From Ceratorhiza oryzae-sativae (lineage: Eukaryota > Basidiomycota > Agaricomycetes > Cantharellales > Ceratobasidiaceae), in assembly GCA_030998015.1 (NCBI GenBank), contig JARWMV010000232.1, forward strand, positions 1,116,001 through 1,180,000: a stretch of DNA of 64,000 nt, written 5' to 3'. The translations under genes and the position numbers were made by a program. Under the pieces are notes generated by a model, which did no database searches, was not told the DNA's origin, and saw only the letters and a list, made by a program, of their open reading frames with translations. Shown here piece after piece: positions 1 to 15,000 of the stretch (position 1 is its first letter; every line of letters begins with the position of its first letter).

Positions 1-1037
1 CCACCATCAACGCCCGCCTCGCCAGCCCAACTATCTCCCCCGATCAGAGGAAGTATGCGTGACGCCAAGTGAAGCACAAGCAGCCGGTAGAATAGTGAGA
101 CCAGCAGCGGTTTCGGTAGAGTATGTCGTATGAAGCTGACCAGGGTTTGCAAATGAGGCATAATGTTGGCTACCAGTGGTGCACTGCCAGCCAGGTTTAC
201 GAAAAGTGAGCATGGCATAGATGGAATTAACTTACTATGTGCTAGATATGTGGATCCATCCCTCGCCATATCCATCACTATCCCCGGTTTCTGAACACAA
301 CCAAATATTGTAGGCCACGTAAAGAGCTAAACCAGCCGATTCAATAACGTTGGTTCGCCGAGCAGCAAATCCAATCAGGGTTAAGAACACAAGGCTGGTT
401 ATTGCCGCCCCAACTAGAGTTGAAGATAGTGGAGTCACCGCAGCAGCTGGATAGGTCTACCAACCAGTTGGGGGGAGGAATTTTCCATCAGAACGGAAAA
501 ACTAATAAGCTGCATGCTCGACTCACCACCACAAGCCACCATGCCGATGCGACGTATGCCACTGCCGCCCCAACTAGGAGACCAAATTGCGCACTTTCAC
601 CTTCTTCCGCGAAAGCCTTCGCCTTCCGTCCCGTAAACTGAATGACGATTAGGCTGGCAAGCCCTTCGAGGCCGACGAACAGCGGCGAAGACCACCGCAG
701 ACATTTGCCCCACCAACTAGAGGCAGTAAGTAAACCCTTGTGAGGAGTTGAGAATAGACTGTTCAATGTTGTGTTAGTGGCGCAATCGCAAGACTCCAGG
801 GATACCGGCATACTTGAACGTTGTCAATAGTACCACGGGGTGCATTGGGAGTTGCATAAACGACAACATGGGGGACAACCAAGGTATGAACAAATGCATC
901 GTCCCGTGTATCACTGCGTGGAGTGTAAGGCCCAAAGAACATATTAAAAATGCTGGGGTAGAAAGTGTCGAAAGAGTTAAAGGAAGGAAAAGTAATATCT
1001 GCAAAACGGTCGATAGCCTATCGACATTACACGTCAT
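1..1037 (-). CDS. ICE2: ICE2-like ER membrane protein (3' end cut by window edge)
   Basis: Ice2 proteins are polytopic ER membrane proteins that act in cortical ER inheritance and lipid-droplet/phospholipid balance. The start at 1037 opens with MTCNVDRLSTVLQILLFLPL and runs into hydrophobic helices. Further exons at about 488-790 (WWGKCLRWSSPLFVGLEG, then a second hydrophobic run), 235-435 (SLVFLTLIGFAARR, ALYVAYNIW) and 1-215 (MPHLQTLVSFIRHTLPKP, VSLFYRLLVLHLASRILPL) continue on the same strand and read as a multi-spanning protein. The identification rests on the order and character of these segments as I know the family, not on a search. The C-terminus lies outside the window and the exact introns were not fixed. 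It lies in tandem with SEC17, with an empty 0.6 kb between them. Confidence 0.62.
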
Positions 1038-1614
1038 TATTGTCGTAGAACCGACGAGAGTTACTTAAACCTACCTCGCCGTGTTAGTGATCGCGCTCAA
1101 CAGTATCCAAGGGGCGGCCATGATTCGTAAACACTACTCCAACACGCGGGCAAGAGCTCACTCGACAATGGTGGATGCCCTAGACAACCTAGGGGGGTAA
1201 AGGCCCATGAATTAGCACCTCTGCATGTGATAAGGGCTACGCAATATAAACTACTCACGAAATCACTTCGACCTAGATGCAGATATGTCGTGCGACATCT
1301 ATAAGTGGTGCTCTGTGACCTTCTTCCCACCATACTTACCAAAATTTACGTTTGGAGTTTCGCAGGGCGAGCAGAGCTACAGTATTTAGAACACGGGCAA
1401 CGCGTACCAGCGCAAGGAGTTCGAGAGCTGCAAATTGTGAAGCAAAGCCGGACCCGTCTCGCGTGGCCGGAGGATAAGGCACGAGGCAACAAGGGAATTT
1501 CAAATCATGACCTCAGAGGGTTCGGCTTTAACGCTGGCACTTGTCCCAGTGGAGTAGTTATACATTCAGATATAAACGGTGAAATGGATACAAATGCGGC
1601 CATTGTGAAACAAT
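1038..1614. other. intergenic, no gene seen
   Basis: This lies between the ICE2 start and the SEC17 stop. Both strands contain short open frames, but none has coding character or a recognisable motif. It presumably holds the ICE2 promoter and the SEC17 3' UTR. Confidence 0.6.
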
Positions 1615-2716
1615 CTATGTGAGGGCCAGCTCGTCTGCAATACCCCTTTTGATGTGGAGGAGCATGCTGGTCTTCCAGTTGTCGAGCTTTGTGACCTAGG
1701 GTAGTCGTGAGCATTGCATCTCGTTATTAGTTCAAGTCGGCGTACCTGGTCATATTCAAAGACGGTCTGCGTAAACGCCTCTTTGTCGCCAGCGTCAACA
1801 GCATCGGCCAGAGAACCGATAAACTTGGCCTCTCGTGTTGAAGGGTAAGTCACGTCCTGTTGCCCATACTTGGCTTGGTTACGTCGTGCGGTAACGGTGT
1901 CCTATGTAATTGCCATCGTCAGAACGGCTGCGCGGCTTGAGAATATGATTTGAAGGCACGTACCTGCATAGCCAAAGCGCACAATCCGGCCCGCAGCCAG
2001 TATTCTTTGACGCTGTACTTGGTGAGAGCACTGGTCAGAGAATGATCAGCCACCTGTTCATATCGACCAATAGCATGAGCGTAGTTCCCAAGCTCCGCAT
2101 GAAGATCAGCTGCGTCCTTGAAGCAGGCATTGGCAGTGCTAAACCAGTGGTTGTCAGGGCTCTGTGCGAAACAGGAAACGGGCAAGGTCCAACTCACGCC
2201 ATAGCATCCTCTTGAGCATACCACTCTCCAGCGCGCTCAAACGACTCGCAGGCCTTGGACAAATCCTGCGCATCCTGTAGATAGATTTGGGCAATCTCCT
2301 TCTCCCTATCAGCAGCCTGACGGAAACGTCCCGCCTTGGTCAAGTGAGTAATAGTTGCTGTCAGAGCATTGGCGGCAACTGGATACGGCGTTGGTTAATG
2401 GAATCCGACCAGCAGCTCAAACGATAGGTTGACGCACGGTCGGGGAACCCTCGCTTGTACGCCTTGGCAGCGTTCCAGTATGCATTGGCCGCATCATCCT
2501 TCTCTCCGCCTTCTCACGACATTCGGCCTCCTTGGTAAACGCGTCTCCAGCTTCTTTCCATAGTTTATCGATCTTGAACGAGTTCGCGGCCTGTTGGTAC
2601 AAGTCTCCCGCCTCCTCAAACTTGGTTGTGTTACTCGAAAACCATCCCGCAGATCCTGCAGCCTTCTTGTCGGCCTTGGCTAATAGTTGTTGTGCTTGCG
2701 AAAGCGATGGAGCCAT
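1615..2716 (-). CDS. SEC17: alpha-SNAP, SNARE disassembly adaptor (Sec17)
   Basis: Sec17/alpha-SNAP binds SNARE bundles and recruits the NSF/Sec18 ATPase to take them apart after membrane fusion. The first exon, starting at 2716, gives the family N-terminus (MAPSLSQAQQLLAKADKKAA, then GWFSSNTTKFEEAGDLYQQA). TPR-like helices follow: DAANAYWNAAKAYKRGFPDR near 2430-2500, a KACESFERAGEWYAQEDA segment near 2200-2260, and NACFKDAADLHAELGNYAH near 2070-2130. The C-terminal exons carry REAKFIGSLADAVDAGDKEA and a last exon KLDNWKTSMLLHIKRGIADE, ending at the TAG at 1615. This C-terminal helix is the region that stimulates the NSF ATPase in the family. About six exons make a protein of roughly the usual 290 residues. 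It is head-to-head with NUS1, the two ATGs being about 104 bp apart. Confidence 0.9.
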
Positions 2717-2820
2717 AATGAATGTGGTAGTAGACCAGAGAGCTTGTTTGGCGAAAGCGAAGCTTGTATGAGACCCTGGGGGCAGCGCTACTGCGGCGAT
2801 TTGATTGAATCGTTGTGGTA
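2717..2820. promoter_or_regulatory. shared SEC17/NUS1 divergent promoter
   Basis: The SEC17 ATG (2716, minus) and the NUS1 ATG (2821, plus) are separated by 104 bp, so both transcripts must start in or beside this stretch. No clear TATA box is visible. This is inferred from gene layout only. Confidence 0.5.
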
Positions 2821-3986
2821 ATGGACACGTACAGCCGGTTTCATGCTCCCGTCATTCTTGCTGGGCTGCTCCGCACGTTCATCACCTCCTGCTACTAGCT
2901 TGCTTGCCCCTGGAGAGCAATGAAAATCCTAGGTTTTCTACTGCTCTCGTACTACATGCATGCTACGCTCTTACTCGCGCGTTCCAAGCACTTACCAACC
3001 GTCTAAATCCGCGACGGCAGCCGAGACCGATACATGAGCCGAGAGATAAGATACCGAAACACATAGCACTTGTGCTAGCTCACGGAGACGCGCAGAAAAG
3101 GCATGGTCAACTCTATATTGACGATGTCAAGGCATGCTTGAATCCGTGCTCCGAGCCGTGGGTGGTGTCAGGAAGTCGGCGTCGAAAAATTGACGGTATA
3201 TGACCGCGAAGGTAAGCTCACACTAGTCATACGCTCATTTATTTGGTGACTCACTTGCTCGTAGGTGTGCTCGAGTCTAATACGAGCTACCTTCGACGGA
3301 AGCTGATACCGACACAACAGCAACGGAGCGCAAGGATCTCCTAAAACCTGCCAAGTTGTCAGCTATCTCCTTACCCCTCCGGCATCCGACGCGTCGACCG
3401 AGGCTACCGAGGCTGACTCTGACTTGGAGGAGGACAAAATTACTCTTGGCATGACGCAATTTACCATTCCACCCCCCTCTCCCGAAAACCGCCCCCTGCA
3501 TGTCAATATTATATCCGACAAAGACGGGCGCACCGAGGTTGCGTTGTGTGCACGCCAAATTGCCGCGTTCCAAAGAGATCAAAAAACCCGCTTGACTCTT
3601 TTCATTGTTTCACTCGATATCAACACATTGGACGCCGTGTTGGAAGGTCAGCCTGAAAAACAACTCCGCAGCACCCCCACTGATACCCTTTTCAGCCAAA
3701 TTGCAATCACCAGACATGCTCCTAGTCCACTCCATGGCACCGGGTGTGTTCAAGAGACCACTAGAGCTGCACGCATTCCCACCGTGGCAGATTCGTTTGA
3801 CTGAAATGCAGTACGTAGAATAATTGTTCAGCCTCTGCTCTACGAATTAACATCTTGACCTGGCAATAGTCACTCCCAAGTACGCTCGTTCTCACCATTT
3901 GCGACTTCGTATATTCCCGTAGAAGAAGAAGCCTTTGCGCGTGCATTAGACATATACTCCGACGCAGAATTTAGGGTCGGAAAGTA
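2821..3986 (+). CDS. NUS1: NUS1, cis-prenyltransferase subunit (dolichol synthesis)
   Basis: Nus1/NgBR is the partner subunit of dehydrodolichyl diphosphate synthase on the ER membrane, making the lipid carrier for N-glycosylation. I choose the ATG at 2821: splicing a 56-nt intron (about 2878-2933) joins MDTYSRFHAPVILAGLLRT in frame to an exon that reaches KIPKHIALVLAHG. Later exons give VGVEKLTVYDRE, then GVLESNTSYLRRKL, a central exon containing KITLGMTQFTIPPPSPENRP, and RPLELHAFPPWQIRLTEMQ. These are the typical Nus1 blocks. The last exon reads VEEEAFARALDIYSDAEFRVGK and stops at 3986. The C-terminal R-V-G fits the RxG motif that this subunit contributes to the shared active site. At least five introns are present; the boundaries in the 3090-3420 part are approximate. 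Confidence 0.85.
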
Positions 3987-4080
3987 AGACATTCCATGTC
4001 CGTTTTTAACTTGGTTCATTTGAATGCACGCATATTGCACCGGATGTATACTAACTGTCTATAATTCTACACTGCCTGCT

Positions 4081-5182
4081 TTAGAGTTTAAACAAGCCTG
4101 TGGGGAGTTCACCAGGCACCAAGGATACGGCAACATGGCGCACTGCAGCCGGAAAGACATTATTCACCAGCCTCTCGACCTCATCAACTCTGATTCTCCA
4201 GCCTAGCCTAGGATCCTCGTTCGAAAATGATAGCGGTGTGAGGCATACGACCTCCAAAAAATTGCAATCATGGAACGGCTGTTTGGATAGCGACGGTCTC
4301 CTGTCCACCCTTGCTAGTTCCAGATAATCTGGGAAAGCTTTGACTACTTGGCTGAGTGTGTGACACGGGTTGGAAGGGGACTGTGTGGGAAGATTGCATC
4401 GCAACAAAGCGCGTTGTAATACGCCGGGCTGAAGATCTGAAGGTACTAAAACCTTGGAAACCGTTATAAACCTCGTGAAATTGACTTGAAAATGCGAGTT
4501 AGTTGCAAAGCAAAAATTCTAAATGGCCGTTTGCTCACTGTCGCCATCCTGTATGCTACTTTGCAGGATTTCTAGCTCATCATACAAATCGACACATATT
4601 CGAGAACATATTGCGGCTGAGTGAAGGGGCGATGAGTCGTCTAGCTGAAGAAGCTGTTTCGCGGCGGATGCGGTGGAAGATGTTTTAACCTCAATCGCGC
4701 CGGGCAGATGGGTTTTGAGGAATTTATGGCATTGACCAAGTGCCTGCATACAAAAGCGTAAGACCATAGTCATGTAATTCGCAGAAAATGTAATCACTTG
4801 CTCATGACTCAGTACCCTTGTGATATCCTTGAACTCAACACCCCGACGTACAACCAAGCAATGCTCAATCCCTATGGTGCATTCGCCTGTTATGTTGACC
4901 TCCTTGTCTGTTCTCAGCAAATCCAGGGTTTCGATCACGCTCCCATGCAGACTGTTCTCCAAAGGAATACAGGCGTAATCGACTTCTTCTCGACATATAG
5001 CCTCGAACGTGTTGGCGATCGTTTCGTAAGGGATATACGTAGCCCGATCTTTGAATTGCGCGGCTGCAGCCTGGAAAATAGAACACCTTTGGTGTGTGAA
5101 ATCGTGATAATACGTCAACAAATACCTGATGGGTGTAGGTTCCTTCTGGGCCCAGGTAGGCTACTCGGGTCTGCTTCGACAT
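4081..5182 (-). CDS. PHA2: prephenate dehydratase (phenylalanine synthesis)
   Basis: Converts prephenate to phenylpyruvate in the cytosol. The ATG at 5182 begins MSKQTRVAYLGPEGTYTHQ, the classic PDT start. After an intron the catalytic domain continues with IFQAAAAQF, then YACIPLENSLHGSVIETLDL (the PLENS..G motif), and SSTASAAKQLLQL. A further intron leads to VNFTRFITVSK, which supplies the NxTRF motif that binds substrate. The remaining exon contains an ACT-like regulatory region (LARVDRRPSLSKQPFHDCNF), which in the family senses phenylalanine, and ends GELPTGLFKL at the stop at 4081. All key motifs are present, so the gene looks intact. It converges on NUS1, with only 94 bp between the stops. 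Confidence 0.9.
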
Positions 5183-5334
5183 GAGACCTCGATCGTGGAT
5201 TAGATCCAAGGCGGTAATCAAGAACAACTGATCGGGTTAAGAGTTGACCAAACTCGAGTTAATCACGTGTAAATAAAGCGAATCTAAACCTGATTTCTGT
5301 ACTCGAAAAGCAGCAAGGGCTACATTAATGGATT

Positions 5335-7296
5335 CTACGTTGTCTCAACCCGAACTATTACAAATTTCCTGGTCAACAGGTTGAATATGCTTCCAAAGAA
5401 CAACGCGACTACAGTGCTCGACATAATAATCACATTGTATGGCATGCTAAAGTCTGGAGTGGCCAGATCTACCAGTAGCGTTGAGGTGTACATGCGCTCG
5501 CCGCATGACTCGGAAAAGTTGGAGCAGATCGGCGTGAGGACAGCAGCCGGAAGGTCCCATCCACGGTGTGCATCTGGGGGATGCTCGGTATAGAGGATAA
5601 AGGCTTTGCGGAAGGAAATGAACACGTCCAGTTTTGATTTTGGTGGAATGGAGACTACTGCTTCGAGCATGGAAGAATGGCGGAGGTCGTCGCGGGGAGG
5701 CGAAAACGATAAATGTTGGAGGAGATCGTCTTCACGAAGGGCCATTAGTGTACGGCTGAGCCTGGGTAAAATTGTTACGTACCACGCTTTTGTCCGTCTA
5801 CTCGGAGTTCTAGGGTGTGTAAGAAAAACTGGATGAACCAAGGCATCGTCTCGAGCCAGGCAGTCGTATAAGTTATATCACCCTGGTTTGTGATGCTCAA
5901 GAGTAGACCACCGTGCGTTTGCTCGGCACCCGTAAGAACACGTTGTATTGAGACGGGAAGGGCACGAGGAACAGGAGCTGTGTAGCAAATTAGATGGCGT
6001 ATCCATGGAGTAAATGGCCGGACGTACTGTAGGTGAATGATTGTTCGTCTACCCACTGCTGCGCCAGATCAAACTCTCCAGAATCTAGCCAAAAATAAAT
6101 AGGTAAATGACTGCATAAAACTTCAGTCGATGCTACTGACTATGCGATACGTCGTATACAACCAAGCTACGGGTGTCGCTAACTTTGAGAAATTCATGGC
6201 CATATGGCACAAGCACAGATCCCTCTGTTGTCGGTCCCATCCCCACAAGGACCTTACTTTTAGAGGCCACAAGGCATGATCTATGCAATGCATTGTCAAA
6301 GAGCGAACGGAAAGACCAGTCTGACGATGGAAACGGGTTAAAAAGAGCGCAATGTTTAGCGAAAAGATGTACCCACCCCTACGCATACTGTCTCCACTCA
6401 ACCTCACAGGATCCATCACAGCACCAAAACCAAGGCGTATCTCGACTCCTGTGCTTTCCAACCATCGGACAGTGATGCTCATACCGTGCCAATCGGCATC
6501 AAAGAGGCGATGGGGGTTGAGAAGAGATGCAATGCCGGAGTGGGCTTTGCATGGAAGTAGCTTCACGAAAGGAGTAAGATTTTCGGTACAAACCGACTCG
6601 GATGGAAGAGACGAATAGCGCAGACTATGGGGGTAATCTAAAAGAATGTCAGTGACGAGCCCAGTTCAAAAACAATGCCTCGCACCCCCAGGTAAATCGC
6701 CTTCCGGACGGAAAGCAATCCTTGGTACCGTAGTACGCCGCGCGTCCATAGACCCCAGAGATGCGCAAAACAACCCAGCGAGAGCATTCGTCAACTTGTG
6801 CCATCGCTTGTCAATTCTTGAATATATTTAGTCCGTAGACACGAACGGTAGTAACAGTTGACTCACACTTCGGTGGTATCGTTTTTACATGTCCCATCCA
6901 CACCCATAGCTCTGCTCCGGATGCGACACTAGGTACGAGAGGAGTGCCCCAGGATCCGTAATTCCATTTTCCGGCGTTGAGAGAAAGGTGGAGCTCTGTG
7001 ACCGAATACTCTCTCAAAATTTGGCCGAGCGTAAGGGGAACGACGGTGTAATGTTGGCTAGTACATAGTACATAAATACAAATCCCAAAATTGGGTGCAG
7101 AAAACTTACGCGCGTCTTCCACGTCCAACGTGTCGGGGTGTCTTGGAAGGTCATCCAAAACAGTTGTAAATTCAAACTGCGCGAGTAGCTTTCCATCTCT
7201 AAATGGTTCAATCCATAGTTTTTCGGAAAACGTCTCTCGATCTTGAGCGCGTACGAGACACGACGAGAGTATAACAAACAGTGGCCAGAGTCTCAT
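5335..7296 (-). CDS. GPI16: GPI transamidase subunit Gpi16 / PIG-T
   Basis: Part of the ER GPI-transamidase complex that attaches GPI anchors to proteins; Gpi16 is the large lumenal subunit that holds the catalytic Gpi8. The start at 7296 gives a short signal peptide (MRLWPLFVILSSCLVRA), then FSEKLWIEPFRDGKLLAQFE. A following exon has PLTLGQILREYSVTELHLSL and NAGKWNYGSWG, the most conserved PIG-T stretch. Middle exons (about 5800-6640) include STGVEIRLGFGAVMDP. The last exons give LRLSRTL-type lumenal sequence, then LLVDLATPDFSMPYNVIIMS and a single transmembrane helix (VVALFFGSIFNLL), the expected type I topology. The stop is at 5335. It lies head-to-head with the AAA ATPase gene with very little room between. 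Confidence 0.88.
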
Positions 7297-7317
7297 GAAG
7301 AGTCATGAAAGGTGTGG
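7297..7317. promoter_or_regulatory. 21-bp gap between GPI16 and AFG2-like start codons
   Basis: The GPI16 ATG ends at 7296 and the first in-frame ATG of the AAA ATPase is at 7318. If both starts are used, each promoter must lie inside the other gene's 5' coding region. An alternative AFG2 start at 7381 would widen the gap to 84 bp. This is layout evidence only. Confidence 0.35.
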
Positions 7318-10773
<3,456 letters not shown>

Positions 10774-10901
10774 CAAAAAAAAAAAGAGTTCTATACAGTT
10801 CATAGAGAGCAATAGAAATAGTGCAACAGACAGAAGGATTAAATCATGGTACATGTGCCGGACCAGCGCGGATTGAAGGAAGGAAATACAGGCGATTTTG
10901 G

Positions 10902-11805
10902 TTACTGGGCGGGGCCCTTTGGGTTGTCCATGTGCAGCGGGCGAGGCCGTGCATGACTTCTTTCGTACAAGCCGCATTTGTTGCAGACCTAGTGCAGTTG
11001 TTAGTCCAGAATCCGGCGCAACACGAGACACGCACGATCTTTCCAGGGTTGAGGGTCGATTTACGCCAGCCGGGAGGCTGTCGGGCGCAAGAGTTAGACA
11101 CGAGCCCCACACACAAACAAAGGAATGACGCACCTCGGTGACGCGGCAGTTGAAGCAGCGACGGCGGAGGTACTGGGTGAGCTTGGTTGCCGAGTCGTCT
11201 GTGTATGTGATCTGGACGTCTGGACGACTGGGATCGGGGCCGGGGGAGCCTGAGATGCCTTGGTGGCGTCCGTACGGGTCCCTGAAGATGTTCGGGTCGA
11301 CGGTCGCGCCGCTGGGCCCAGGTGCGTAGGGCGGGCCGGGATAGTTGGGGGCCGGGTAGCCGTACGGCTGGGGCGGACGGTACTGGCCACGCGGGTCGTG
11401 GGGCGCCGGCGAGCGCGGCGGACGCTGCTGGTACGGCTGCGGGGGCGGCAGCTGGTAGCCCCAGTGTCCGCCGGGTGGGGGCGGCGGGGGCGGCATCTGG
11501 GGCTGTGCGCGCGGCTCGATGTACGCGTGCGCGCCAAACTGGTCCTGGCTGTAGTACGGCGGCTGGCCTGCGGACGGTGGCGAGCCCCAGCTCTGGCCCG
11601 GGACACCCGCCGCACTCATCGACTGGCGGCGTGGAGGCGGGTCGCGGGGGTCCGGGCGCGGCTCGAACGACGCGCGGCGGGGTGGCGGCGGGAGGACCGA
11701 GTGGGCGCGGGGCCGCTGGGGGTCGTCGTAGTCGCGGTCGGGGAGGCGGTCGGCGATGCGGTCGCGCATCTCGTCGTCGAGCTCGTGGTCCGATGCGGCA
11801 GCCAT
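10902..11805 (-). CDS. GATA-type zinc-finger protein with proline-rich N-terminus
   Basis: Probable nuclear DNA-binding regulator. From the start at 11805 the first ~200 residues are disordered and rich in Pro, Gln, Tyr and Arg (for example QMPPPPPPPGGHWGYQLPPP). The end of exon 1 gives RRRCFNCRVTE. Splicing to PPGWRKSTLNPGKI and then VCNKCGLYERSHARP builds a single C-x2-C-x19-C-x2-C finger of GATA class, with the loop slightly longer than the common 17-18. Each splice joins in frame at GT/AG sites (introns near 11060-11130 and 10965-11020). The protein then stops quickly (HMDNPKGPAQ, stop at 10902), so the finger is at the extreme C-terminus. Reading on past the true frame makes a spurious longer ORF down to 10543. 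It converges on the AAA ATPase gene. Confidence 0.82.
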
Positions 11806-12007
11806 GGTGGTTGGAAATGGGAGTGGCGTGCGCGCTGGGGGCTGGCGGTGGGGACTTAAGTATGCGCCCGGGGGTTGCCTTGGACTATGCCCGACTGGCG
11901 TGACCGGAGCCCCCGGGAGGAATCCAGCAGATGTGCGTTGATCGTGCTTATGATATCACCCGCTGGCCTGGCTCAAGGCACGGGTCTCAGGGTCTACATA
12001 CATGTGT

Positions 12008-15000
12008 CTAGTCTTGGTCCATCTCATCGCTCTCCTCGTCACTATCGGCCGCCGCACCCACGCTCACCGCGTCCAGCCGGATGTCGTGGTCCGCGCCCAT
12101 GTACGAGTCGCAGATCACGAGCAGTTGCGGCCGATGCTCCCCCGCCGGCAGCGCAAACTCCAGCTTCACCCGCAGCGTCTTGGCCACCGTCACCCGCTTG
12201 ATCGTCAGCAGCTGCTTCGTCCGCGGCTCGCCCACCACCAGCCACCACTGCGCCATCTTCTTCCCCGGGAAGAACGGCGCCACCACCGACTGGTCCTCCC
12301 CGTCCTCGTCGTCCGCATCCCGCGACAGCGTCACGTTCAGCGTGATCGGCGCCCCCGCCGTGTACTCGCCCTCCACCAGCTCGTGCGACACCTCGAGCGA
12401 CGGGTACGCATTCACAAACGCCGCCACATCACGCCTGTTTCATTTCGTCAGTGATGGCCTGATCGCATGCTGATCCCCGACTCACATCTGCCGTGCATCC
12501 ATCCGTAACACGTCATTTCGCTGCTCGTCCTCCATCTCCATCACGTCGTACACGGCCTCGACGCCAGCTGCCTTGCATCGCTTGATGGTCTGCGCAGCCC
12601 AGTCAGCCAGCATCGACTCGACACGCACCCGGCACTCACCTCGGCATCAAAGTGCGGAATCTGCTTCAGCGGCGAGTCGCTCTCCCACATCGCCTGGACA
12701 CACATCTGCGACAGGTCCATCGCGTTCGTCGCGTTCATCCGTCCGCCCGAGCTCAACACGTCCACGCATGCCGACAGCAGATTCATGACCTTGCCCAACA
12801 CCAGCGCCTGGTCCGCTGCCAGATCGGGCGGCAACGACAACCGCGAAAAGTGCGCTTGGAGCAGCAGGAACGTCTTGAAGTACGGCGCCTCGTAGTCGAC
12901 CGAGTCGATCTTGACCGGCACACGCTCGTAGATACGCCGCAGCACAACATCTTCGTGGCGGCGGATCGGCACGCTGTCAAACTCAGCCGACGACGACACA
13001 ATCTCGAGCAGGCCCTTGAGCTTGGTCGTCTCTTTCAACGACATCTCATAGACGTGCACGGTGATGTCTGGCGTGTCGTCAGTAACAGCCACGCATACAT
13101 TCACCCATTTGCTCACATGAAATATTGTAATACGCCGCAATCATGCCTAAATTGAGCGGGCTCACGTCCATTTCATCCTCTGTTCATCACCGTTAGTTCG
13201 GCTGTCACAAAACTCCGCGCGCTAGACTCACCAATCGCAATACAGTTCGAATTTGCAAGCTCGCTCAGCGTGTTTTCGACAAGCTCCGACAGATAATCCG
13301 ACAAATGGTCATGCCCAAGATTGTTCAGGTTGTAATAGTTGGGGTTTTGCATCATCCGGCGGTAAAAGTACGTCCATGTGAGGATATCCTGCATTCGAAT
13401 TAGCTCAAACTCTAGCTCCTCGTTGCACTAAACTTACCGTCGCGTCTTGCTTGTTCTCAATCGTCTTCACAGCAATCTCGGCCAAGAACCAATCATGGAT
13501 GAGGTTCGTCGTCAAATGTGACTCGATCGGCAGACCTTCGCTCAAGAATTTCTTGTAAAACTCTTTGCGCGTCTGTTGACACATGAGCATACACCTGCTG
13601 CTCGAGTCAACCCCCGGGCGACACGCTCGACCCATCATCTGCAAAACGTCCGGAACCGGATAATCCACGTAGCGGTGTTCACGCCCTTCAAAGTGCTGCA
13701 CGCCCATAATCACAACCATGTACGCTGTCACCGGCAGGCTCCACGCGGTCTCCTATTCCCCCCCACACTCGTCAGCACGACGCCCCTCCACACATAACCC
13801 TAGGCCATGCACTCACCCTTGACGCAATCAAAAGCTGGATCGCCCCAGCTTCGAACAATCGCTCCACGATGCGCTTGTCCTGCTTGCTCAACGCCTCGTG
13901 GTAGTACCCAACCCCGTGCTTCAAGGTCTCGACCAGCCCCGGTTCGGACACGCGATCCAAGTGCGGCTGCAAGTCTGCTAGCTCGATGTTCAAAAACCGG
14001 TCTTCGTCTCCGTCCGCAGCGCAATATGTGAGGATGTCGTCCGCGCTTAACCGGCATTGTCGCCGCGAGGACACAAACGCGATCACCGGCTTGGTGGGCG
14101 CATATTCTTTGATCGCCACATAGGTCGGTTTGGCCATCGCGATCATCAACGAAGGGAAGTGCGGAATAGTGAATGACTGGATGTGGACTTCGAGGGGCAG
14201 AGGCCGTGTTCTGTGCGACAAACATCAGTTGAGATTAGATGCACACGCATAAACGACTCACGCCGGCGAAAAGTTAAACACGTTGTGAGCGCTGGCGCCC
14301 ATCCACTCTCCCAGGTCCTTGGCGCTCGCGAGCGACACGCCGCACGCCACGATGCGTACGTTGTGTCCTGTCTCGCGAGACACGTACCGTGTGCGTGAAA
14401 TAACAACCTCGTATGTCGGGCCGACCTCGGCTCCCAGCAAGTGGACCTCATCGCAGATTAACAACCCGATTGTTTGCACATTCTTCCGTTGGCGCCACCG
14501 TCGCGAGAGCACATCCCACTAGAAGTTATATTAGCCAGGGATCATATTTTGCACTTCTCGGATTCGTTAACGTACCTGGGTTGGAGTGCAGACAATGACA
14601 TCACCCATCTCGAGCAGCCTCAAGTCGGCACTCGTTTCTCCCGTAAGACTAACGATATCCTTGCCTCCCTGCAGATTGCCAAACTTGGCGCGCCAGTCCG
14701 CAACGCGTTGCTCCACCATTTCTGGGTAGGGCTCGATGCACACTGCACGACCTGCGTCCGGTTTTTGCCATAGACGCAGCAAAGCAAACTCGGCGCAAAT
14801 GGTCTTGCCGCTACCAGTAGGCGCCCCAACGAGTACGTGCTCGTCCGAGTTGTAAAGCGCCTGGAACACCTGCGTCTGAATCTTGTTGAATGTCTCGAAT
14901 TTGGACGCATACACGGACTCGAACTCCTTGTTCCGGAGTGCAACGACAGGAAGCGGTTGTAGATCAAGCAGTGGCGTAGGCGGGGGAAACTTTTCGGGTA

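Noticed and set aside
4100..4327. Plus-strand frame of 75 codons
   Set aside because: Antisense to the ACT domain of prephenate dehydratase, which carries the conserved residues.
11260..11903. Plus-strand Arg/Gly/Ala-rich frames near 200 codons
   Set aside because: Shadows of the proline-rich GATA protein on the minus strand; CCN proline codons read as GGN on the other strand.
12002..12473. Long plus-strand open frames (130-150 codons)
   Set aside because: They are antisense to the Sec63-like end of BRR2, whose minus-strand protein is clearly conserved; open because of GC-rich third positions.
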